64,000 bases of DNA from Antedon mediterranea (GCF_964355755.1 NC_092671.1:34675304-34739303); one strand, 5' to 3'; numbered from the stretch's first letter, positions 22,154 to 36,800 are shown. Numbers and translations are program-made. The notes: generated from the sequence alone by a model not told the origin.

Positions 22154-24447
22154 ACAGTCGGGCAGCAAAGTGGTTGACCTCGCGAATTATTACCAAATCA
22201 AAATTTGAATTGCCGCCATCTTGGAATCGCGATAAAGCAAGTAGTGCGGAATTACAAAATGCAGCAAAAAAAAATGTCAATAACATTTAAATAGCATATT
22301 CATACAATTAAATTTATATTAATAAAATTCAACTAAGGATTTTACGAAAGATAGGCTACTTAAGAAATACTGCCGAGATCGGTTCCCCCACACGGCGTAG
22401 GGTACCGCAGTGCTAAGGGGCCTAGGTAGGAAAAAATCTGATTTTACCTGTTAAACATGCTTGAACCAAGGCCATTTTAATATATATTATCCAGATTATA
22501 TATCAAAACAAACTGATAAAAGGATTTGTTGATTTGCTTCTGATGAGAAAAGTGCCGGATTCATTTCGCTGACGGCGAATGAATACACAAATTTTCGCCA
22601 TTTTCTAGCACTAGCCTTGGGTACCCAGACAGCTGATAACGATTATATTCGATTGTCCAGACGTCTCTGCTACTGGGTGCTCAATACTACAGTATGTATT
22701 ACTATGGACCTATAGGTCCATGGTATTACTGTACATATAGTACTGTATGTTTAGTTTTTGCTTTTTTTATGGCAAAATAAATATTTAATTTTTATTATTG
22801 CTTATTTTGCTTTAACTTTATCCAAGAAGAAGTAAATATTATTATATATATGCATATTACAGTCAAGTTGCAACTGCCACGAATCCACTCCACTTTGGTT
22901 ACTAACTAAATAATTAATAGTATCTATAACATCATAACTAACAAACAAATTAACAAGTTAATAAATTAACCACCATTAAATAATTTTATTTACAAAAAAG
23001 TATTTTACATACAGTATAACATGTAATATCTTATTTACATCGAAGTAAAATATGCCTATCAAACTATCTTGCTCAGGCTAAAATATCAAGTTATATATGT
23101 CAATATTTGAGTTAAATCATCGCGATAATAAAAAGACATCTGTTACGTACATCAATTTACAAATATCAAAATAGGATTGTTTTTGCAGCACAAGATGAAT
23201 CACAAGTCGGATAGTTTATTCTTAGAAACCTGAAAGAAAAAAAAACACCAATAATGAGCTTTTCATAGTTAAATAATTTTAATGTCAACTTTAGTCATCC
23301 TAAATTTTGTCGCCATGATCACTACTATACACAATACTGTATATATAAATATCATATGTACGACCATCCAAATTACCTCATCCTACCTACAGTCCTTCCT
23401 AGCCTAGGCTACATTATTGTCATATATTTACAAACCTCCAACAGCCACAACGTATTTTCTTTTCTTTGGCAAAGAATTTCCCGTAATATAGTCTTAAATT
23501 AATTAATTAATTAAAAAGGTCTAGGCCTAGGCCTTTCTTTAAATATCCGACGATATATATCCATAATCCAGTGGATATAGATTCAACATTTTAAACATAA
23601 TAATAATATGGCTTCACATTGATTATAATAAGTCGGCGATATGCCACTAAAAACTAGCCTGCGGCCCTCTCTATCCGCCTACAAATAGCACTGGGTTTCC
23701 GTCAAATGGGCTAGGCCTAGCCTAGGCCTAGATAATACTACAAGTTGGGTACATTTTTTTACAACCAAATAATCTACAATTATATTGCAATATTTACCAA
23801 ACTAGCACCAAATCCAAAATAATAAAGCTACTAATAACATATTTTGGTATATTAACTGGTTTAAAAACGGATTGCACATAGTGATTTTGAAGGATTGAAA
23901 TTACTCAACCACACGGCCTGTACTAAACATACGAATCCAAGATGGAGTCTGCTTAGAATATATCCCCAGCTTTGAACGGATATTGAATCCGTCCCACAAG
24001 CTGAACCAAGCTTAAACTTTCAGAAAAGATAGATTAATAACCTAATAACCAACCACTAAGTTTTTATAAAGGTTCCGTGCTGATGAGAAAAGTGCCGGAT
24101 TCCCTACGAAACCAAACAAATAAATCATGTAGCCTACCTCAACGAACACCTCCATCTGCACTTTTTTCTTCAATAAGCTCTGTCGTCCTTTCCTGGGCTA
24201 TTTATACCAAAATTTTGTGGCGGGAATAATCTTCCATATTAGGAGTAACAATTTCCAAATATAGAAAGATACAATTTAACCCGGATGGTGGAAATTGCAG
24301 CAGATTTGTAAAGGTATTCCCATGCAAAATGCTTGCCGCGAAGTGAAAAGCGAACCGGAAGTCACTATAACTTGGCGATGCTCAGTGACCTGCGCAGTTA
24401 AAAAACAGCGTTTTAACGGTTAAATGAGCACTTTGCTGCTCGACTGT
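22154..24447. mobile_element. 2.3-kb inverted-repeat element without transposase
   Basis: The left end ACAGTCGGGCAGCAAAGTG (22154-22172) matches the inverse of 24429-24447 at 18 of 19 positions. No long ORF lies between. A 21-bp direct repeat, GATGAGAAAAGTGCCGGATTC, lies at about 22541-22561 and 24082-24102, near the two ends. Near the right end, on the minus strand, is a TATA box with a short exon (see below). Probably an internally deleted DNA transposon; superfamily not assigned. Confidence 0.6.
24197..24208 (-). promoter_or_regulatory. TATA box inside the 2.3-kb element
   Basis: GGTATAAATAGC on the minus strand is a consensus TATA element. About 43 bp downstream is ATGGAGGTGTTCGTTGAG at 24155-24138, directly followed by GTAGGC, a plausible donor. 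A candidate acceptor (CTTTCAG) ends at 23230. Splicing there gives only 15 codons before TGA, so any gene body has been lost. Confidence 0.45.
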
Positions 24448-24607
24448 AAATAGTCTACAAATAACATAAATTCAAAATTTACAGGATTTCAACATAAAAT
24501 ATAACAAAACATAATATAAATGAAATTTTACATTAAATTAAGTTATAATATAATAATTAATATGATAATTCTCATGCTTCATAATTCAATAATTAATAAG
24601 ATTTATA

Positions 24608-25115
24608 TACATAGAACCTCTTCTTTAGGACACCCCTTATTAAAGATGTATTGTCACCCAAAAACATAAAAAATTAAGATTAATTAAATTAGACTTTGAC
24701 TAGGTTATTTTGTAGTTTTAATCAAGGTAATCCCTTTCGTAAAAAAAAAAACAAACAAAAAATGTTTTCTGATATAAAATGACAAAATAAATGATCAAAT
24801 TCAACCAAAAACACATTGGCTGGCAGCCAATTTGACTATTGTTTGCTTTAAATGAAAGTTTTTTCAGGTAAATACATTTTTGTTTTTGTTCAAAGTGACT
24901 AACTATGCGACATTAAAATGGCATATTTAATAACAACAATTTAAAAAATTATTTTTTCAGAGGGACAATACACCTTTAAGGGGACACTAGTCAGTAAACG
25001 AAAGAAGGGAAATATATATTTTAACATTATGGCAAACTCTTATCCAAAGATCACCCCAATTAAAGGTAAACTTTGTTGGGTTGCAACATGTCCCCTTAAT
25101 AGGAGTTCTACTGTA
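24608..25115. mobile_element. ACAGTAGAACC-type MITE with nested family B MITE
   Basis: The left end ACATAGAACCTCTTC...GGACACC and right end GTCCCCTTAATAGGAGTTCT followed by ACTGTA are inverse to each other. Family B copy 2 (24640-24979) has inserted just inside the left end. Confidence 0.6.
24640..24979. mobile_element. MITE family B, copy 2
   Basis: TTAAAGATGTATTGTCACCC at the left and GGGACAATACACCTTTAAG at the right. The interior is shared with the copy at 38372-38741, including TTGGCTGGCAGCCAATTTGA. Confidence 0.75.
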
Positions 25116-27756
25116 TCAGTTAATTATATCATGGATTTAGAATTTGTTAATGTCTTTGTGACTATGTCATATATTCTTATTATGTAAACAGATAACATAT
25201 ACATACAGTATTACACACACAACTCAAGTGATTTCTGTAACATACAAAACAGAGACTGAATAATATTTGCACATCAACATCAGTAATAACTATAAACTAC
25301 TAATATTCAAATAAAAACGTAAAAATGTTCCAGGTGTATTCCCTCAGTCACTTCCAAGATTTGTTTGATAGTCCAGATCATAGGGTTGGTTTTTAACCAG
25401 CCTCATTAACTAACACCTTTGGACAGCCATCAACAGTGCCATATTTTATTAAGTTATTGGCCTAGCCTTCAACATTCATTTGGGATAAAACCAGTAAATT
25501 AATTATATAACAGTTTACTGTGTAGGTGTGTTATAAAACAAATAATGAATGTGTTATATTCATGGAATGCACGCACCTCATTGAATAGACAAGTACATCT
25601 TTTAACTCATAAAAATATTTTCTCCAATCCAATATTCATTATTCGTACATGTCATTTTATAAAAAAGATAAAGATAAAGATAAAACGTATACTAAAGGAC
25701 TGTTAATTACGTTCCTGAAATATGATATACATAACATATTTCGTCGTGAGGTAATTTTCTGATTGATCGTAATCAAAACGGTACTGGGTATGGTCTACTA
25801 GCTTTCCTGCTCCCAACTCATCATCCATTCATAGAAGCCTTGATGAAGTAAGCCTACCTGGTGATAACCATAGAACGGTCCCGAGATAACGACTATACTT
25901 CGGCTTTAGTCGATAGAAGATTAAAAAATTGGTTAGAGAGAGAATACGGTGTTTGATTACATTAGTGTTTTATTTGTTACATTATGTGTGGAAGAGTATA
26001 TAGAATTGATGTTCCGCATTGTTATAGTCAATATGATTAATCCATGTCGTTTTGGTTAACCTATATTATTTTATACATATTTAAAATAATTAAAATAATT
26101 GTTATGATTATATTATTAAAAAAATTATATTTGTTAGTATAAATTTCATAATAAAAATGGGTATAAAGAAGAAATAGCAAAGAGATTATGGAGCGGCTAT
26201 TCCTGAATATACAATAATAAGTATCGTAAGTTAGTTTATAAATGTTAGGCGATCTTGTCAAAGGTCAAGCGCCATAGCCTGCCACATTTTGATATTCAAT
26301 ATTGAACTTGACCTAATAAATATTAATTAGGAATGTTTTAAAAATAGTTTTTAAGAGTACTATCAAATTAAATATTTGTTTAAAATTTTATATATTTAAT
26401 TTTAATATTCGCAAATAATTACAAATTTAAATATAATTATAATCAATAATCAACGTTGTTAGGATCAAATTTAAAAACATCATTGTTTGTCTCAAAACCA
26501 GAATAACTAATTTTATATTATATCATATTTCTACCTACATTTGAAATCAAGTTACTATGTTATTAAATAAGACATTATATACATATATTGGTAGAGCATT
26601 CTGTACATTGAGGAATGTATGTGGAATATAAATAAATTTCAAGTTTTATAATACAATTTAACAATAAAAATGGAAACAATTCAAATTCATCACCCATTCA
26701 AACAAAATTATGTCAAAAAGCATCTTGAAAATGGAAGTCTTGTTGGGAAGTTCCTCTGGACATAGTTACTTTGTTGTCATAGATGTATTGTACAAGCTTG
26801 ATTTTCACCAGTTAATGCTGAGTTGCAGCGAGTTGCATTGAGTTAAGTTAAAGACCCATTCGCTACAATTTGTGACGTTTCGTAAAAATAATGCATATAT
26901 ATTACTTTCATTAAAACAGGTCAGGTAAATGTACGTTTTATGGTAAATTATGATAAAAAGAGAGAAACAATGCACTACCTAAGTAGCTCGCTGTGAATGT
27001 CCTCTCGTGGACGGTCTTTAGGCCTAGTTTAGCTAGGCTTAGTCTTGTAGGCCTACCTGGTAAACATCAGTAACGAACGAACATCATACGCTAGCTGTAG
27101 GCCTAGCCTGATGTTGTATATTTGCTGCATTAATTGTCTTTCTGTTTTTGCCAGACTCAGTTGATACAAATTGGAAAAAACCTGGTGTTTTCTCTAAAAA
27201 GTTAGAGTCTTCCATTTGTTTTGGCCTCACAAACGATCGAAAAGTGGGTGAATTACAGAAGAAAAATGAAAATATAAATTTTTTTTAACCATTTAAAGAT
27301 CTCAATAGGATCATATACTATTTATTTTTTCATTAAATGTTGTTTGTGACCTTTAATTAGATCTAAAAAATGTAGGGAATGGGATCATTTTACAGGAAAA
27401 GGTGGTAAAAATCAATGCTAAAAATCGTTAAAATCTGCTATCATTGAAGTTAACCCGAATTCACTCAACGTGAGCATGTCCCAGCAATGCTAATTTTATA
27501 GCTTTGCAACCAATCCAAGCTTAGGAAGTGGGCTATGACACAGATATTGAAAAGCTCAGGAGCTACATGACGAAAATTAAATCGCAGTTATATTTGCTTT
27601 TGTAGAAGGAAGGGTAGCACATTTTTTTTCTCTGCGAACTGTTCCATTGCGTGAATTCGTCTAGTGGAAATCAGGTTTTAGGTATACTTTTTGTATGATT
27701 TCAGAATAAAACCAATAAATTGGGATGTATTTTTATGTAAAGCGCCATTGAGCATG
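25116..27756. other. Gene-free stretch downstream of the lipid-transfer gene
   Basis: No exon is recognised. At 25735-25850 it holds a copy of an interspersed repeat (GTCGTGAGGT ... ACGGTACTGGGTATG ... CATCCATTCATAGAAG) that recurs in the intron at about 29998-30105. The rest is AT-rich. Confidence 0.45.
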
Positions 27757-27762
27757 TTTATT
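27757..27762 (-). terminator. Candidate polyadenylation signal, lipid-transfer gene
   Basis: AATAAA on the minus strand, 97 bp beyond the stop codon at 27859. It is the nearest canonical signal downstream of the 527-aa reading frame. Confidence 0.45.
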
Positions 27763-27858
27763 CATGAAAAGGGCTCTATAGAAATGTGGTATATTATTAT
27801 AAATAAATTGAGAAATGGAATTGAAACTTTCTAATTATACTTCTTAAACAACAAACAC

Positions 27859-30800
27859 TTAATAAACGGCTTTAACCTCTACATCATTATGATTGTAAAA
27901 ATCTACCAAGACGTCAATAATGACACTCATTGCTGTAACCGTTATATTAATGCTGTCAAGTAGCTGTTCTTCGTACTCTGGTTTCTCAATGTCGTCTTCG
28001 TCGACAGAAACAAAGTGGATGAAGTCAACATATGATGGCACTGCTTTTGCTGCCAGCTGGAAGAAAACAAATGTTTATATTATTCTATTTCTATCTTTAG
28101 TGTTATTTAAAAGAGAAATATGTTGATAGTTTTGTTTGATAGGACGATTTAGGTCACCTGACATTTATAAATCGGAGTATAGACGACTAATTGTTGTACG
28201 GCAATACCACATTGTTTTCATCAGACAATCAAAGTTATGCAATGTTTGGTCCGGTAGATAACTTGGGTGCGTCTAGGTATATCGGTTGCTGTATAGACCT
28301 AACCCTAAGCCTGACTGTGTAATATAGATGGTATCCTTAAAAAGAGTAGGGGATAATCTCCTGGTGTGCTGATTTGGGTAGGCACTGAACTGCTGGCTGC
28401 TGTGGGTGCACAGAGGGCCTAATCCACAATTTTTTACCTTCCAGTTACACTAATCCTGAGCTTGAATATATTAACATTACTTTACCCTATGACATCATTT
28501 TATTACAATTAAAAAGTGTTCATTCCTTTCATTAAAATGGCATATTCGGCAAAACACTTTTTAAAAAATATTTTTTTAAGGGGACAATATATCTTGAAGA
28601 AAAACAAATTGTTTAACACCACTCACAGCAAATACTCCCTTGACGACCCATCCATGATATTGCTTTAGTGTTTTGGAGTAGGCATTATTTGCTGCAACGC
28701 TTAAATCTCGTTCACCATTCTTAATGTCTGTTAAAAATTCACATATATAGCTGAGAGCCCTGTAATAAAAAATGTGAGAGAGCATAAGAAACAAATGGTA
28801 CAAACTACAACAAAGTATTCATCTAATGATAATACATAGGCTTACAGATAAGTTACAGCTAGACTGCAGCCAGTAAAGGATAAATGACAACTCCACTCCC
28901 AAACGACAAAGTATTTTTAGGCAGTTTGCCTGTTCATTACATGCCTTACGATTTTGATTTAAACTTGAAAGTTTGGTATTATCATACATGAAATATTAAG
29001 TATTTTCAGCTAAGAACCCTAGTACAGCTTAGAAGTAACACATTTCTTGGACCAGCCAAAAGTATATTGTGTTTTGCCACCACGAACAAAAAAATGTCTC
29101 ATGTGTCTAAATGATATTGTACAGATGAAAGAAATAAATCAAATACTCCAGGGAAAAATTTCATTTGAATATTTTGTTTAGCAAAATTGCTAATCAAACT
29201 GATTTTTTAGTCAAGAAACATAGTTTTGTATTGTATTTTTTGCTACACAATTGTAGAAATGTGTAGCAAAAAGTTTGTTTTGTATAGCTTTTTGCTATGC
29301 TACACTGGCGAAATTATTCCCTGTACTCATGAGGTTACTTTAGGGAAAATATAAAAATTAATCTTTTATATAACAAAATATTAATTTTAAGATAAATAAC
29401 TTTATTGCTGCTTAATCTATCCAGGGAGGTATTCATCCCTGGTCTACCATCCTCATGCTTTTTTACCACTGGCGAAATGTGGCAAACTGCCTAAAAATAC
29501 TGTGTCGAGAATACTATTCTCATCAGAACTGAAAACAATGCCTAGAGTACTTATATACCTACACAGATGTATTTAATTATTCTTGAAACATGTCACGTTA
29601 TATAATACGTCTAATAAACATTACCTTCTAAGCCACATCAGTGCATCTGTAGCAGAATTTTTCACCCGTGTTGTATTATTTTTAATCTCCTGTTGTACTA
29701 TCTTTTGTAATGTTTCAAATGCTACCGGGTCTGTTGAATATTTTTGTTGTAATTTCTGAAAAATTAATATTCGTGAATTATTGACAATATAAATGTCTTC
29801 ACACATTACATACAATGTAGTAAGGCAGCATATTCTACTGGCTACCGTCAGTGTAAATCTCTCAGGTAATTCACTTCTAAAATATATCCTTTTTCGATAA
29901 CTTATGTTAGTCTTTTAGCGCTGTGAGACATCAGTAAAAATATTATTATTACTGGTGGGATGGGTTGCGCAATAATCATGCTCAACATGCGCAACATTTT
30001 GTCGTGAGGTGGTTTCCCAAATGATCGTAAAATTAAAACGGTACTGGGTATGAATAACTAGCGTTCTTGTCACCAACTAGTCATCCATTCATAGAAGTAC
30101 TGATGTAGCAGCACAAAGCTATAATTGTTCAGTATGCCTTCCATGTGACTTATGATGTTAAAACCAACCAATCAAATGGCTAGGATACATAGGGCATATC
30201 TAATAAATACGATGCTTCTAATATTAATTTCTCACCTTTATATTGCCATTGACATCCATTTTGACAGGAGTGAATGCTGATGAATTTAATGCATCTTTAA
30301 AAAAATTATAAATAACATGAAAGCATAAATGTTTGATATAAGTAATATGAATAAATGAATTTGGTCCTGAACCAAATGAGTAATAGTTGGTTTATGAAAC
30401 AAGACGGTATGAGTATGATGAATATGTAATGACCTTTACTCACGCATGTCACTACTGCGCAACAATCCACCCTAACGCAGTTGCTGTCCTGTTTCGTAAA
30501 CTCACTGTTAATGAAACTGGGATTGTTGACACCTTTGATATCTATTTGTATTTTTTAATCCACTTTTTTTTTTTCTTTTTTTTTAAACTAAATCAACTTC
30601 TATTGCTATTTTTAAAAAAGAACTTAAAACGCATCTTTTTAACATCCAATACAAGCGCCTTTGATTTTTACTTCGGTTATAGTTGATTCTGGTGCTATAC
30701 AAATACTTAAATTATTATTAAAAACTACTATACTAAACATATATTTATCGTTCAAAAACTCTATTTTAATAATTAAAATAAAAACTTTCAAAAGAAGTTT

Positions 30801-33800
30801 CGTTTTCAGGGATAACAACTACACTGAAACAGGAAGTAGTTAATGCATATTTACCAAAAAATCCAACAACGTTAACACAAGCTTTAAGGAAGGGTTCTGT
30901 CGGAATGCTGAAGTCATGTCCTAGTTTAACATCTGAAAAACTGAAGAATAAAAATAAAATGTTACATATAACATTTATAACAAAATGATATTGCACAAAG
31001 AATGATACATTATAAACAATAGGCAGTTATTTTAAAATGAAAACTTCTGTCTAAAGCTCTGTCTACACTATCAAATTAGTTTGACAAAAAAAAGTGTGCC
31101 CATATGGTAGTGATATGCTAAAATATGGTAGTGATATGACATCATGTCCATGGGCACATCACATTTTGTTGTCACATAAAGTTTGATAGTGTAGACAGAG
31201 CTTTAAGTCTTATGTTGACCTGGAAAGCAGTGAACTAAAAGGAATTTGTTGCGCTAACGCAATCATGTCAAATTTCATGCAACTGAACAAAACTGAAAAG
31301 ATCCTACGTGAATGTCAACATTGAACTGATTGCAACCCTGTTGAAGGGCCCTTTATGATCATTTCCTTCACTGGACGAGCCACCCTCAATAAGATAGTAT
31401 TAAATAAATAGTTATGTACACCACATGCATGACATGATTCAAAGTTTTCAGTTCCTTTCAGAACAACTGAACAGAACAGAAAAGAGCCAATGCCTATGTT
31501 GACGTCAAACTGATTGGAACCCTGTTGAAGGGCCTTTTATGATTATTTTCTTCACTGGACGGGCCACGCCACCCTCATTAAAGATGGTATTACATGAACA
31601 ATTTAAATAAGTACATGATTGACATAATTCAAATTTTCAAACATTATTCATATAGGAAATTACCTGAAAGGTAATGATGAAAAGAAATTTGGTATCCGTT
31701 TGGTATTTTCATAATCTAACGTTCGTTTTGCAAGACTATTTCTTGCATAGGCAGTCGGCATAGCACCAATTCCATTCGTTTTTGCCACACTATTCTCTAG
31801 ATTTGGATCGCTTTCTGATGACGATCTGTGTTTTTCAGATGATCTTTGATGTCCCTGGTTACTGTCAGCCCTCGGTGATGTTGGACCTGATGACGATGAA
31901 CTAATGGAACGATTATTGCGTGGACGTGCCGAGGCTATTTCTTCAAGGTTTCGGTAACGTGTGCGTACGCCTGGTGAATTCTTTACTGGAGGAGTGTATC
32001 TAAATGTAATATAAATTTATCTCCAATTATTAATTACCGTAATTAATCAACCTACGTTCTATACATTAGTGGCGGTAACTATCTCTGTTGGTTTCGATTG
32101 AATAAAATAAAATATAAAAAATAAAACTTATTGACCTTGAATTGACCGCTGACATTATACAAAGTACCCTTACCTGTCATCAACAGAATGAGGCCTATGA
32201 AGATGCTTTTTCTGTTGGGAAAAAAAAACACATTGCATTATTAAAGGACCATGGTCAAAATTATTCTACTGCAGTAACTGCAGTACTACATTCTGTTTAT
32301 TCTTTAACCTGTTTATCCTATTATTTATCAAGCTTCTTTTTGGTAAACATACAGTACATAGTGTACTGCTTATTGCAATGACTGTCTCATAAACGTCTAC
32401 ATTGAATCAAATTAAATCATGTAGTTATTGCAGTACCTGCAGTAGAATGGTTTTGATGTGATCCCTAAACTAATGTATTAAAACCAATTAATCATACAGA
32501 CAAGATAACATCTTTTAAGATCCAAATTGCTCACTCTACTAACTGTATGTATTTTAATAATTATGTTAATGTATCAGAAAAAGAAGTGGAATGATACAGA
32601 AGTTTTGAATCATGTACTGAATAGGAAGGAGTTTTGAAAACACTGTACACTACAGGGCTGCAAATTAACTTTTTTACTTGGTAGCACTATCAAATTTGTA
32701 TGATGGCTCATAATAATTTTTGGTAGCACCACCAATTTTTTTAGTAGCACCTTTTCATCGACAACAACCCCCTTCCCTCAAACCCCATCCGCGCAGATCC
32801 GTTTTTAGTTTAGTTGCGGGGGGGGGGGTATAAAAATAACCCCCCCCCCCCCCCCCGCGCTTGGGCGGGGGGATTTTTAAGTAATCATAGGTTGTTTCAA
32901 TCGATTTCTGAGCACATAAATTGGGTTATGCACATTTTAGGCACTGGTCCTGATGCGCCACTTATATTCACGCAAGATTTATTCTTTTTACGGTACGGAA
33001 AGAAATTACTGCTTTGTATATACGCGTAACCTTTCGTAGCCTACGCGTAAATAGACCGTAGGTCATTGTTCTCTAAACGTATCCTGCAATTTACAAAGTA
33101 TTGTTCGTTGCCTACAATGTATTGTTTATGATAATATCTACGCGTCGATACACCAATGTCATCGCCTTTAGGAGCATGAACAATGGAAACAAACATTATT
33201 TGTTGGCTAATTAAAATCCTAGAAGACGTTAATTTTTGTAGCCGCCCTACACATCGGTTGTCCTAATTTGGCAGGACATCCGCTGACGAGACGACATCGG
33301 ACCCGAGGCCCTCAACTCACGCAGAGAGAGTTTCGGCGGCCTACATGATTCAATCCGGCCATTCAATCCTACCTTGGTTTAGCGAATTATAAAAACAACA
33401 CCACCTTGGCTAGGACGCAAACAAAATATATGCAAAATAAATATATATTCCATGTTAAGATTTAACATAGGCCTTTGTAAATTATTATTACGATAAAAGG
33501 CCCGACCAGAATTTGGAGGGGAAAAACGTGCGAATCGTGGGAACAGTTTATAGAGCTGTATTATGTTTTATGTGACGCAAAATTCAGGTACAAGTACTCT
33601 GTTTTGTAGCCACGTGGTAAAACAGAGTATCGCGTTTCATGACATGTGACCAAAAAACTAGGTCTGTATTAATTACGGTCTTCTGTCGGCAGTCTTTTGA
33701 GCGACCGATTGAACGTTCTGATACTATATTTAGAATGAATTGTTTACGATCTTTTTGTTTGCATGTTTTTGGATCGACTGGACGTTCGATATATTATTTT

Positions 33801-36800
33801 TATTAGTTGGCATAGTTCATTGTGTTGGATCGTGTCTCGTATACGTTTACATTGTAGAAAATTTATATTCACCGTTGTTGAGAGTAAAAAAACACACACG
33901 AATGAAACATTTACGAATAAAAAATATTATATTATATATTTCTTAGTAATGTACAAATTGGTCCTCCTCCGCCAGTCAAAATTAACACATTAAATAATAA
34001 TTTTCACACCTTGTTACTTACTATAGAACATCGTGAGGTTGTTTATTGAGGTTACTAACGAAGCCAAACAATGTATAACCTACAAAGCCAACAACGTAGC
34101 CTGTTTTATCTACGAAGCTACTTCGTAGGAAAAGCTGCGGTATTTTCTCTGATATATAATTTTCGATATTAATCAGAATCTGGAATAAAGTATTAAATCT
34201 ACTGATAAACAATACTGCTGTTTAATCTATATAATGAATTTATTATATATATCATTAATTACATTATTTAGTAATCATGATATAACCATTATACTGCCTA
34301 AAAAATGCTGATGGCTGCGCGGCGACAATCCTTAGTATCTGCCGCGCCCGCCCTGGCTAACTTCTGTGTACGGCGGTACAATTGTTTTTTATATTCCTTC
34401 TTTATAAAACGGAGGTGATTTTCCACGAGGTTTGTGTCGTCCGCGCGTCACACTGTGCTGTGTATTTGGTGTCCTTTTGTGTGATTGTGTAAGGCAGCAT
34501 ACAATAAATGAACGAACTTCCAATCACAACGAGTGTAAAATGTTTAGGGGCTTTGTACGCTTGAATGAACCTGACTCCTTTGCGGCGGCGGTGACTAGTG
34601 GAAACTCCTGAGCCTTCCGTAGAGTAGAGAGAGATTAAATTACAACAAATAGGGAAAACACACCTGACTTCAATTTGAAACAACTCGCACAAGCAGACGA
34701 TCTTGTCGCGCTATGCGCGACCTATTCTGTTGCTTTAGTCGCAAACAGAAAAATTAGGTCGCAAATGCGACCAAATACCCCTTAATTTGCAGCCCTGCAC
34801 TATACTAAAGAACCCCATGGATACAATCACTTATGAAATTTTCAACATTCTGTAAAATTAAAAAATATGTAATGAAACTGAGTCTCACACAGGGTGGGTC
34901 CAGGATGTTATGAAACATGGATATTGTGAAAGGTCGGGTCCTTTCCAAGAAAAATGTTCCAAGAAGGCCCTGCCTAAAAATGTAATGTGTACTAGTGTAC
35001 AATGCAATTGAGAAATCATTCACATTTTTTGTGTTAATAGATGTATTGTCATGAACATGAAAAATGAAGAAAAATAAAAAAAGGCTTCGAATAGGTCATT
35101 TCGCAGTTTTAATAAAGTAATAATTTTTTGTAGAAAAAAAAACTTTAAACAAAATAATGTTTTCACTTTATTACTGTTAATTTATATATATATATATATA
35201 TATATATAAACATAGGTAACATGTTAATCATTCCATTAGTCCCATTTCTTTTGTACCACAAACAAATAATTAATAGTTACTGTTTATTGTATTAGCCTTT
35301 GCTTACTAAATAATAAATAATTCATGTTTTAGACTTTCAGTTTAAAAAAAACCATTACTAAATGATAAAATAAAAACATAGTAGATATTTTTGTAACGAA
35401 AATTAAAATATAAATCTGGCAGGGTCACATAGGTAGATGGAAAGAAAATGTTTGCAAAAAGCTGAACATTCATTTTCAGTATCTTTATTAGATACCACAT
35501 TTTTGTTCAGTAGAACTGATACTGAATAACATGTGACACGCAATTAACCAATCAAAAGGCAAGGAGTGTGTTATAAATAGCAATGTTTCATCATAAAACA
35601 CTGGATATATTTATACTATTTTATCTATCAATCTAATTGTTCAAACAACAGATTAACAGTAATTATTTAAAAAATGTATTAGATGTCCCACAATGCATGC
35701 TTTAGTGACTAAATTTGTAAATGTTTTCAAAACATGAATTTTGTAATGACCTAGTGATGAACACAAACCTGTTCTGCCTCAAGAAGGGGATGCATCATTC
35801 TAACCGATGGCATTTTACTAAAACTCCAAAGTGGTTTATTCTGTCAAAAGCAACATGTTATCAATACAACAATTTGAAGAAATATTTCAATGAAAACGTC
35901 TTTTTTTTGTGCACACCAAATTCTGTCCTGATATTTCAAATGATATTCAGTCTCCTGTGCAATTTTTCCCGATTGTTTTGGAAGTACAAAATCTTTTTTA
36001 ATAGTGCCCTCTACGTTTGGAGATATTTTTTTATCTAAAATGCCCCTTCTTTGTTTTGGCCCGATTTAAGTGTTGGTCTCTAGACACGCACAAAGCTTGA
36101 TAGGTGAAAAAGAGGAAAGGTTGAAACAAATTTAAGCTGGATGACTCGGCACCCTGCCAAAAATAACAACCACCAACGATAGTATAAAGATTGTTCAGTA
36201 GGCATAATATTTATATGCATTTGATGTATACTATATGGTGCTGCTTATTTGTTAAGTGTACTGTTAGCTGTTGGCAATTGTACATAGCGGCCACTATAGG
36301 AACCAGCGTGTCAGGGTGTAACACTATAGTATAACTTCTATTCAGGGAAACTCCGATTAAAGGGACATCTTGTGATGCCCTGAAGGTGGCCCCCCCCCCC
36401 CCTAATAAAGGTCTACTAAATTTAAAATTATTTTTGCATCATGCGAAAGCTTCCTTATCTTATTAGGTAGAGCACTATTACACTCTAAAGCTCTTTCTAC
36501 ACTATCAAACTAGTTTGACAAAAAAGTATGATGTGCCCAAATATGGTAATGATATCTTCCAATATGGTAGTGATGTGACATCATCATGTCCATATATGGG
36601 AACATCACATTTTTTGTCATATAAAGTGTGATAGTGTAGACAGAGCTTAAAGCCTAATTAGACGAAGGAACTAATTGAATGATTTCTTACCTTATCAGAT
36701 GTAAGTGAAGGGGGTAGAGCACTATCTGTAATCATACTGTTATTAATATGTGGGCTAAATGTCTCATCAGCAATGTTCATACAATCTTGTAACGTCTTGA

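Noticed and set aside
22541-22635. TGATGA and CTGA boxes suggesting a C/D snoRNA
   Set aside because: No terminal stem pairs the flanks, and the same TGATGA sequence recurs in a direct repeat without a matching D box.
22541-24110. CTGATGAG ... CGAAAC resembling a hammerhead ribozyme core
   Set aside because: The bases between the two boxes cannot form stem II, no stem I fits, and the second copy of CTGATGAG lacks the GAAA box.
34402-34692. 96-codon minus-strand ORF inside the hAT-like element
   Set aside because: No transposase motif or BED zinc finger; unrelated composition. It is too short to support as a gene.
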